A DNA stretch of 8,230 nucleotides. Source: an uncultured Verrucomicrobiota bacterium (GTDB lineage Bacteria > Verrucomicrobiota > Kiritimatiellia > RFP12 > UBA1067). The notes below the pieces were generated by a model. The model ran no database searches and was not told the DNA's origin. It worked only from the letters and a program-made list of their open reading frames with translations. Both the position numbers and the translations under genes were made by a program. This document shows, piece after piece, positions 1-5,356 of this stretch (position 1 is its first letter; every line of letters starts with the position of its first letter). The stretch covers positions 1 to 8,230 of the forward strand of contig CAMZET010000058.1 of the NCBI GenBank assembly GCA_947305825.1. Reading direction: 5' to 3'.

Positions 1-17
1 GCGGCGGAGCGCGACCG

Positions 18-1343
18 GTGCCCGGAGAGGCGATGATGCGGCGTCTGGCGGAGGAACGCGACGTCATCGGCATCGTTCACTGGGGACTGAACACGTTCAC
101 CGGGCGCGAATGGGGCGGCGGCAACGAAGACCCCTCGCTCCTGGACGCGGCGGAGCTTGACGCCGACGCGATAGCGGCGTCGTGCAAGGCTGGCGGCATT
201 TCCGGCCTCGTGGTCGTCGCCAAGCACCACGACGGCTTCTGCCTGTGGCCGACGAAGACTACGTCATACAACATTTCAGCGACGAGGTTTCGCGGCGGGC
301 GCGGCGACTACGTCAAGGAGATGGAACAGGCGTGCCGGCGAGCGGGACTCGACTTCGGCGTATACGTCTCGCCCTGGGACCGCAACAACGCCGGTTACGG
401 GCGCGAAGAGTACGTCGAGACCTATGCCGGGCAGCTGCGCGAACTCGCCAGCGGCGCCTACGGCGACATATTCGAGTTCTGGTTCGACGGCGCAAACGGC
501 GGCGACGGATGGTACGGCGGCGCGAAAGAGACTCGCACCATTCCAACAGGCTACTACCGCTTCGGCGAGGTAATCCCGCTCATGCGCTCGCTCCAGCCGA
601 ACGCGGTTGTCTTCGGCGGCGACAGGAGATTTTCGGATTTGCGCTGGCCGGGCAATGAGCGCGGCGAACTTTCGCCGGACTCCCGCGCCACCGTTCCCTC
701 GCAAGACGGCAAACCCTACAGCAAGGCCATGATGAACGCCGGCACCAAGGACGGCGACCTATTCCGCGTCTGCGAGGCGGACTTCCCTCTGCGGCGCGGC
801 TGGTTCCACCGCGACTCCGAAAACGCCTCGGCCAAATCGCCGGAGACGCTCATGCGAATCTATCTTTCAAGCGTCGGCAACGGCGGCGTCATGAACATCG
901 GCGTCGCGCCGAACAAAGAGGGGCGACTGGACGAAAACGACGCACGCGCCCTGGCCGAATTCGGCAAATTGCGCCGCGAGCTCTTCGCCAACGAAGTGAC
1001 GAACGGGCTCTTCAACGTCCTCGTCCTGCGCGAAAACCTCGCGAACGGCGAACAGGTGGACGGATGGGAATTCACGTCTGGCGGCCGCATCGTCGCCAGC
1101 GGGAGCGCAATCGGCGCCAAGCGCATACGTATTGTGCCTGGCGGCGCCGACGCCGGCAGCGGCGTCTTGCGCATCACGGCATCCGGACCTGCGCCGCTCG
1201 ACGTTTCCTGCAGGTTTTATCTTGCGAACGAGTCGCTACTGCGGCGCATCGCCCGCTCTCACGACGAAGTCCGGGAAACGGACACTGCGGCGTGGATGCA
1301 AAGAGGAAGCGAAAGCGCCGGCAAGAGCGGCGGCGGACGCTAG
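18..1343 (+). CDS. Alpha-L-fucosidase, GH29 family (5' end may lie outside the window)
   Basis: Retaining glycoside hydrolase that removes alpha-linked L-fucose from glycans. The GH29 catalytic barrel covers roughly residues 10-330: HWGLNTFTGREWG (21-33), KHHDGFCLW (69-77), GVYVSPWD (114-121), and FWFDGA (154-159) with the expected nucleophile Asp157. RWPGNERGE (209-217) matches the GNE-G motif that holds the acid/base Glu in GH29 subfamily B (alpha-1,3/4-fucosidases acting on Lewis-type glycans), so Glu214 is the likely acid/base. RRGWFHRDSEN and a late MNIGVAPNKEGRL segment are also family hallmarks. Residues 335-420 look like the usual C-terminal beta-sandwich, followed by a Gly/Ser/Arg-rich tail. 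The GTG at 18 is the first start codon in frame, with ATGs at 33 and 36, but the frame is open to the left edge, so the true start and any signal peptide may lie upstream. Cell location is therefore unknown. Subfamily B is an inference from one motif. Confidence 0.93.
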   Translation: MPGEAMMRRLAEERDVIGIVHWGLNTFTGREWGGGNEDPSLLDAAELDADAIAASCKAGGISGLVVVAKHHDGFCLWPTKTTSYNISATRFRGGRGDYVKEMEQACRRAGLDFGVYVSPWDRNNAGYGREEYVETYAGQLRELASGAYGDIFEFWFDGANGGDGWYGGAKETRTIPTGYYRFGEVIPLMRSLQPNAVVFGGDRRFSDLRWPGNERGELSPDSRATVPSQDGKPYSKAMMNAGTKDGDLFRVCEADFPLRRGWFHRDSENASAKSPETLMRIYLSSVGNGGVMNIGVAPNKEGRLDENDARALAEFGKLRRELFANEVTNGLFNVLVLRENLANGEQVDGWEFTSGGRIVASGSAIGAKRIRIVPGGADAGSGVLRITASGPAPLDVSCRFYLANESLLRRIARSHDEVRETDTAAWMQRGSESAGKSGGGR

Positions 1344-2539
1344 GCCTTCACGTGCACCGCCAGGCCTCCCGAAGACGTCTCGCGGTAAAGCGACGGCAGG
1401 TCGTGGCCCGTGCGGAGCATCGTCGCCACCACCTCGTCGAACGAGACGCGGTGGCGTCCGTCGGAAAGTATGGCTAGTTCGGCGGCGACTATGGCACGGC
1501 TTGCGGCAATCGCGTTGCGCTCTATGCACGGGATTTGGACAAGTCCTTTTATCGGGTCGCAGGTGAGCCCGAGAAAATGCTCCAGGCCGATTTCGGCGGC
1601 TGTTTCGCACTGCGCCGGAGAGCCGCCGTAGAGGTATGTAGCGGCGGCGGCGGCCATTGCGCACGCCACGCCGACCTCGCCCTGGCAGCCCACTTCGGCG
1701 CCAGATATGGAACCGTTCTGCTTGACCACGTTGCCGAATATGCCGGCGGTCTCCAGCGCGTGCACGAGTTCGTCGGTGCTCGCCTGTAGCGTTTCCCCCA
1801 AATATCTGAGGACGCCCGGCATCACGCCGGCGGAGCCGCACGTAGGCGCCGTCACGACAGTTCCGAGCGAGGCGTTCTCTTCGCTTGTTGCAGTGGCGTA
1901 GGCGGCCAGAAGCCCGGTGCGGCGGAACTCCGGCTGAAGAAAGCGCGACTTCTGGTACATCGCGCGCGCCCGCCGTTCGAGCCGCAGACCGCCGGGAAGC
2001 ACGCCGTCGCGCGAAAGCCCGGCGTCAATCGAAGAATTCATCACTTCCAGGACGCGGCGCATATACTGCGGGAAATCGGCGTCCTCGGCCTCTTCTACCA
2101 CCTGCCAGAGCGAAAGCCCGGTCTCAGCGCATTTGCGCAGCACGGCCGCCATGTCGGCATAGTCGTAAAACTGCTTCGGGGCGGCGCTCTCGTCGCCGTC
2201 CTCGCGCAACGCCCCGCCGCCGACCGAATAGAGCACCCACGACCCAAGCGGCCCGCCGCCAGGCGCGAACGCCTCGAAGCGCATCGCGTTCGGATGCCGG
2301 GGCAGGACTTCGCCTGGCTTCCACTCAAACTCGGTGCGTCCTTCTCCAAGCACGCGCGCTATGGCGCGGTCCGTGAAATGCCCGCGCCCGGTCGCGGCAA
2401 GCGACCCGTAGAGCGTCACGTGCCAGCGCGCCGCCTCGGCCGCCCTAGCCAGACAGCGCGCCGCCGCCGTCGCAGGACCCATCGTGTGGCTGGACGACGG
2501 CCCGAAGCCTATGCGGTAGAGTTCCCGTAGCGATTCCAC
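1340..2539 (-). CDS. sdaA: L-serine dehydratase (ammonia-lyase), iron-sulfur, single chain
   Basis: Converts L-serine to pyruvate and ammonia with a [4Fe-4S] cluster in the cytoplasm. This 399-aa protein carries the beta domain first, with the hallmark GPSSSHTMGP at 13-22, then SVGGG, then the alpha domain from about residue 160 with TAPTCGSAG, GCQGEVG, CDPIKGLVQIPCIERN and RETSSGGLAV. Cys285, Cys327 and Cys338 are 42 and 11 residues apart, the same spacing as the three cluster ligands Cys343, Cys385 and Cys396 of the Legionella pneumophila enzyme. The C-terminus is VHVKA with no cysteine, although in Legionella a C-terminal cysteine is the fourth ligand. The start is set at GTG 2539 because the conserved N-terminus SLRELYRIG begins two codons later and the purine-rich AGAAGGGGGGG lies just upstream. 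It follows rsfS by 19 bases on the same strand, probably co-transcribed, and its stop overlaps the fucosidase stop. Confidence 0.95.
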   Translation of the reverse strand: MESLRELYRIGFGPSSSHTMGPATAAARCLARAAEAARWHVTLYGSLAATGRGHFTDRAIARVLGEGRTEFEWKPGEVLPRHPNAMRFEAFAPGGGPLGSWVLYSVGGGALREDGDESAAPKQFYDYADMAAVLRKCAETGLSLWQVVEEAEDADFPQYMRRVLEVMNSSIDAGLSRDGVLPGGLRLERRARAMYQKSRFLQPEFRRTGLLAAYATATSEENASLGTVVTAPTCGSAGVMPGVLRYLGETLQASTDELVHALETAGIFGNVVKQNGSISGAEVGCQGEVGVACAMAAAAATYLYGGSPAQCETAAEIGLEHFLGLTCDPIKGLVQIPCIERNAIAASRAIVAAELAILSDGRHRVSFDEVVATMLRTGHDLPSLYRETSSGGLAVHVKA

Positions 2540-2546
2540 GCCCGCA

Positions 2547-2558
2547 CCCCCCCTTCTA
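2547..2558 (-). promoter_or_regulatory. Ribosome-binding region of sdaA containing a G7 tract
   Basis: Read on the minus strand, the rsfS stop TGA is followed at once by TAG and then AAGGGGGGG, before the GTG start of sdaA. The purine run can pair with the anti-Shine-Dalgarno end of 16S rRNA. The seven G residues end 7 bases from the start codon. This supports GTG 2539 over codons further upstream, which would lie inside rsfS. Confidence 0.6.
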
Positions 2559-2894
2559 TCAGTTCGCCGCAGGTTCCGCCGCCCAGAGACGCTCCAGCGC
2601 ATAATACGCCCGCGCCTCCGGCGAAAACACGTGCACTACGACATCGATGTAGTCGACCACTATCCAGCCGGATTCCGGGTCCCCACTCGTGCGGAACGAT
2701 GGCGACCCTGCGTCTTTCATCGCCACCTGCGTCGCGGCTACAAGCGCCTTCAGATGCGGCGCCGCAGTGCCCGTCGCCACCACGAAATAGTCCGTCAGGG
2801 AACTTTTCCCGCGAACGTCGTACACTTTCACGTCGGCGCCCTTGCAGTCCTCAAGGGCCTTCGCCGCCACTTCCGCTAGTTCTTGTGCTGTCAT
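2559..2894 (-). CDS. rsfS: Ribosomal silencing factor RsfS (YbeB/Iojap family)
   Basis: RsfS binds ribosomal protein uL14 on the 50S subunit and blocks joining with 30S, lowering translation during starvation. The 111-aa product is full length for the family (E. coli about 105) and shows the conserved course in order: DVKVYDVRGKSSLTDYFVVATG (residues 21-42), a helix with PHLKALV, then GWIVVDYIDVVVHVFSPEARAYYALERLW. Only the last few residues (AAEPAAN) extend past the usual end. The start is set at ATG 2894, giving the N-terminus MTAQELAEVAAKAL that matches the family; the frame continues 17 codons upstream through two other ATGs, but that part has no family resemblance and lies across a likely promoter. 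No convincing Shine-Dalgarno precedes this ATG. It heads a two-gene unit with sdaA. The usual neighbours nadD and obg are absent here. Confidence 0.94.
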   Translation of the reverse strand: MTAQELAEVAAKALEDCKGADVKVYDVRGKSSLTDYFVVATGTAAPHLKALVAATQVAMKDAGSPSFRTSGDPESGWIVVDYIDVVVHVFSPEARAYYALERLWAAEPAAN

Positions 2895-2901
2895 GCCACA
2901 T

Positions 2902-2910
2902 ATTTTACCA
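2902..2910 (-). promoter_or_regulatory. Extended -10 element of the likely rsfS promoter
   Basis: On the minus strand, TGGTAAAAT is an extended -10 (TGn plus a hexamer with one change from TATAAT). It stands out as AT-rich in GC-rich DNA. No good -35 hexamer is seen 16-18 bases upstream. The hexamer ends 7 bases before the rsfS ATG, so transcription would begin at or one base before the start codon, which implies a leaderless or nearly leaderless mRNA and agrees with the lack of a ribosome-binding site. Confidence 0.5.
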
Positions 2911-3004
2911 AAAATTGCCGCTCCACGCATAGCCGCATCTCGCACCGCCTAATCGGCCAGGATTGCCGGACGCACCGTTTGCCCAAGCGGAAACGATGAA
3001 AATA

Positions 3005-3013
3005 TGGTATAAT
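3005..3013 (+). promoter_or_regulatory. Extended -10 promoter element for the 185-aa gene
   Basis: TGGTATAAT is a perfect sigma-70-type -10 hexamer (TATAAT, 3008-3013) with the TGn extension. A recognisable -35 is missing at the right distance (the bases there read AAGCGG); TTGCCC further upstream is 23 bases away, too far. Start of transcription is expected near 3020, leaving a short leader of about 20 bases. The following ATATGTG is shared with the rsfS promoter on the other strand. Confidence 0.65.
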
Positions 3014-3025
3014 ATGTGCGTACGC

Positions 3026-3033
3026 AAAGGAGG
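3026..3033 (+). promoter_or_regulatory. Strong Shine-Dalgarno site of the 185-aa gene
   Basis: AAAGGAGG lies 8 bases before the ATG at 3042. It is the most complete ribosome-binding site in the window, better than that of the RNase R, parvulin or rsfS genes. With the consensus -10 just upstream, it suggests high expression of the small protein. Confidence 0.8.
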
Positions 3034-3041
3034 ATGCAAGA

Positions 3042-3599
3042 ATGGCCATAAACGCCGTATTTTTCGATTTGTCCATGGTTGACCCCGACACGGGTCTGCG
3101 CAAGCAGGCACGGGCTTACACCATAGACGGCATTACCAACGACGATGGTTCGCTCAGGCAGCTTTCCATCGGCCAGGTGGTCATGGCCCTGTGCCTGCAG
3201 CGCGCCTCCGGCCTCGAGGCAGGCATCATCGCATTGATGAACGAGATGGAGGACGCCTCTGAGAAACTCGAGCACATGACCAAAATCGAGGAGGAGATTC
3301 TCGCCGGAACGGTCGATTTGACTTCTAAGACCCTGACATACGACGGCGATACATACACTTACAAGGACTTCCTGTCGAACATCTTGGAAATCGAGAACGT
3401 CCCGAGTTCCGCGAACGTGGATTCGAGCGACTTCATCTCGTCGCTGGAGTCCAAGATGGACGAGATGAATTCGTTTAGCCAGCAGAAGATGATAGAGCTT
3501 CAGTCGCAGACAAGCAAGCGCGACCAGAGCTACGACATGATATCGAACGTGCTCAAGAGCCTGAACACGGTTCTCGTGGGCAATGCGAACAACCTGTAG
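3042..3599 (+). CDS. Helical 185-aa protein of unknown function; resembles type III secretion filament proteins in layout
   Basis: I do not recognise this gene with confidence. There is no signal peptide or membrane segment, only one Cys (51), two Pro (15, 121) and five Arg, and it is rich in Ser, Met, Asp and Glu. Residues about 41-89 form a long amphipathic helix (SIGQVVMAL, then LMNEMEDASEKLEHM). Residues 90-127 are Thr/Asp/Tyr-rich and probably loop or strand. Residues 128-179 form a second helix containing QQKMIELQSQTSKRDQSYDM. Two helices flanking a variable centre, with hydrophobic ends, is the layout of EspA/SseB-type secreted filament or translocator proteins; that assignment is inference only. 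Sampled lines are about 52% GC against about 67% in the genes downstream, so it may be acquired or under different codon selection. It has its own promoter and the best ribosome-binding site here. It could also be a cytoplasmic coiled-coil protein. Confidence 0.85.
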   Translation: MAINAVFFDLSMVDPDTGLRKQARAYTIDGITNDDGSLRQLSIGQVVMALCLQRASGLEAGIIALMNEMEDASEKLEHMTKIEEEILAGTVDLTSKTLTYDGDTYTYKDFLSNILEIENVPSSANVDSSDFISSLESKMDEMNSFSQQKMIELQSQTSKRDQSYDMISNVLKSLNTVLVGNANNL

Positions 3600-3634
3600 G
3601 CGGCCGAGGGCGCGGCGGTGCCCGGTGACAGACG

Positions 3635-5356
3635 GTGAAAAGAGACGGCAGACACAGAGACGGCAAGCCGGGCGTCGAATCGTGGCGGGATGAAAAACCC
3701 GCCTTGGAACCCGGCGAGACAGCGCGCGAGGATTCGGAGGCGGTAATAAAGTACTACAACCTGCGCTCGGCATTCCCGCCTGCCGTATTGAAGGAAGCGA
3801 AACTGCTGTCCAGAGGGCGCGGCGCCAGCGCAGACGACGAAGTGGCATCCGGCGAAAGGCTCGATTTGCGCAAGAAGTTCGTCTTCACGTGCGATCCGGT
3901 GCTGGCGCGCGACTACGACGACGCGATTTCCCTGGAGCGCGACGGCCTTGGGCGGCGCGTCCTGGGCGTTCACATAGCGGACGTGTCGCACTACGTGGCG
4001 CCTGGAGGCGCCATCGACACCGAGGCGTACAAGCGCGGCACGAGCGTGTATCTCACAGACCGCGTGCTGCCGATGCTGCCGGAGGAACTTTCCAACGGAC
4101 TTTGTTCGCTCGTGCCCGGCGAAGACCGTCTGACGTTCTCCGTGTTCATGACCTTCAACCGTCGCGGCGAAATGGTGAAGGCGAAATTCGCAAAGACCGT
4201 AATCCGCTCGCAGGCGCGTTTCACGTATGAAGAGGTCATGGGAATGATAAACGACGGCGAGGCGAGGTCTCGCGGCCCGTGGCGGAAGCGGGCGCGCACC
4301 GCCAGGCGTCCCGAGCCGCCAGGCGCCAAGGTCGTCCGCGAAGTCCACGCGCTGGCGCAGCAGCTTCGCCTGCGGCGCTTCCTCAACGGTGCCATCGACC
4401 TCGAAACGCCGGAAATGCGAGTCATTCTCGACTCCGAAGGCGAGATGACGGGGCTCGAAGCCGTCGCCTACGACGAAAGCCACCAGATGATTGAGGAGTG
4501 CATGGTCGCCGCCAACGAGGCAGTGGCCAAGGAACTCAAGTCACACGGCATAGACATACTCTCGCGATACCACCCGGCGCCCGACCCGGACAAACTCCTT
4601 GAACTGCGCCGCACCGTGCAGGCCATGGGCGTGAAGTGCGGCAACATCCAGAACAAAAACGTCTTTCTGCAGTTCCTGCGGACTATCAAGGGCGACGCGC
4701 TCTATCCGACGCTGGCGGTGCTCGTACTGCGTTCCATGCAGCGGGCGAACTACGACGGCGAACATTCCGGCCACTGGGGGCTAGGAAAGGAGTTCTACGC
4801 CCATTTCACTTCGCCCATACGCCGCTACCCCGACCTCACGCTGCACCGCCAGCTCGCCACCTACCTCGAGACCAAGAAGCGCCACCGCCAGGCGAAGGCT
4901 CTCCAGCCCTCGACGCACGTGCTGCAGGAATGGGCCTCGCGCTCCAACCAGGCCGAACAGCGCGCAGCCGAGGCCGAACGCGCCCTCGTCGAACTGAAGA
5001 AATACCGCGTCCTCGAAAACGAAATCGCCTCCGGCTCGCGCACCGAATACGACGGCATCATCTCCAAGGTCGAACCATTCGGTTGCTTCGTCGAAATCCC
5101 CGCGCTCGCCGTCTCCGGACTCCTCCACGTCAGCGCCCTTTCACGCTCTTTCGTAAAATTCAACGAAAACGACCTCTCCCTCTCCGACGAAAGGGGCGGC
5201 TCCTGGCGCCCGGGCACGAAGGTCCGCGTAGTCGTCAACAGCGCCGACTACTCCAAACGTCATATCGACTTTCTGCTGGCGGACCCCAAGTCGCGTAGGC
5301 TGCCGCGCAGCGATGAAACCGCAAATCCGCAAGGAGGCAAGACCACATGGAACTGA
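3635..5356 (+). CDS. rnr: RNase R/RNase II-family 3'-5' exoribonuclease lacking the N-terminal cold-shock domains
   Basis: Processive 3'-5' degradation of RNA in the cytoplasm. The RNB domain starts near residue 80: CDPVLARDYDDA carries Asp87, Asp93, Asp95 and Asp96, with the same spacing as the catalytic Asp272, 278, 280 and 281 of E. coli RNase R. VHIADVSHYV, MLPEELSNGLCSL, QMIEECMVAANEAVA and the signature HFTSPIRRYPDLTLHRQL (390-407) follow. An S1 RNA-binding domain spans about 470-547. At 573 aa it is much shorter than E. coli RNase R (813): only the FPPAVLKEA linker precedes the RNB domain, and the helix-turn-helix and both cold-shock domains are missing. An in-frame TGA at 3626 blocks a longer start; GTG 3635 is the first start after it, with a weak GGTGA six bases before. 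Residues 208-230 form an Arg/Pro-rich insert. Its end overlaps the kinase gene by 10 bases. Confidence 0.93.
   Translation: MKRDGRHRDGKPGVESWRDEKPALEPGETAREDSEAVIKYYNLRSAFPPAVLKEAKLLSRGRGASADDEVASGERLDLRKKFVFTCDPVLARDYDDAISLERDGLGRRVLGVHIADVSHYVAPGGAIDTEAYKRGTSVYLTDRVLPMLPEELSNGLCSLVPGEDRLTFSVFMTFNRRGEMVKAKFAKTVIRSQARFTYEEVMGMINDGEARSRGPWRKRARTARRPEPPGAKVVREVHALAQQLRLRRFLNGAIDLETPEMRVILDSEGEMTGLEAVAYDESHQMIEECMVAANEAVAKELKSHGIDILSRYHPAPDPDKLLELRRTVQAMGVKCGNIQNKNVFLQFLRTIKGDALYPTLAVLVLRSMQRANYDGEHSGHWGLGKEFYAHFTSPIRRYPDLTLHRQLATYLETKKRHRQAKALQPSTHVLQEWASRSNQAEQRAAEAERALVELKKYRVLENEIASGSRTEYDGIISKVEPFGCFVEIPALAVSGLLHVSALSRSFVKFNENDLSLSDERGGSWRPGTKVRVVVNSADYSKRHIDFLLADPKSRRLPRSDETANPQGGKTTWN
4264..4329 (+). 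repeat. GC-rich repeat-bearing insert within the RNase R gene
   Basis: This segment encodes roughly residues 211-231 of the RNase R, an Arg/Pro-rich stretch (from RSRGPWRKRAR on) placed where relatives, as I recall them, run directly from the RFTYEEV helix to the next helix. It contains two copies of CCGCCAGGCG, at 4299-4308 and 4316-4325. It keeps the frame open. The boundaries are approximate because no alignment could be made. Confidence 0.35.
5331..5337 (+). promoter_or_regulatory. Shine-Dalgarno site of the sugar kinase gene
   Basis: AAGGAGG lies 9 bases before the ATG at 5347, inside the last codons of the RNase R gene. It fixes the kinase start and shows that the 10-base gene overlap is real, so the kinase is probably translated from the same mRNA as RNase R. 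Confidence 0.8.

Noticed and set aside
2979..2984. TTGCCC as a -35 box for the 185-aa gene promoter
   Set aside because: It is 23 bases from the -10 hexamer, well beyond the usual 16-18.
3600..3634. Possible rho-independent terminator between the 185-aa gene and RNase R
   Set aside because: The 35 bases are GC-rich but show no clear stem followed by a T-run, so read-through into RNase R is more likely.
2949..3848. Long minus-strand open frame of 299 codons across the divergent promoter, the 185-aa gene and the start of RNase R
   Set aside because: It runs through a clear promoter and ribosome-binding site on the other strand, has no recognisable motif, and is Arg/His/Val-rich as expected for a shadow frame in GC-rich DNA.
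3530..4483. Minus-strand open frame of 317 codons opposite the RNase R catalytic domain
   Set aside because: It lies antisense to strongly conserved RNB motifs and its product resembles no protein family.
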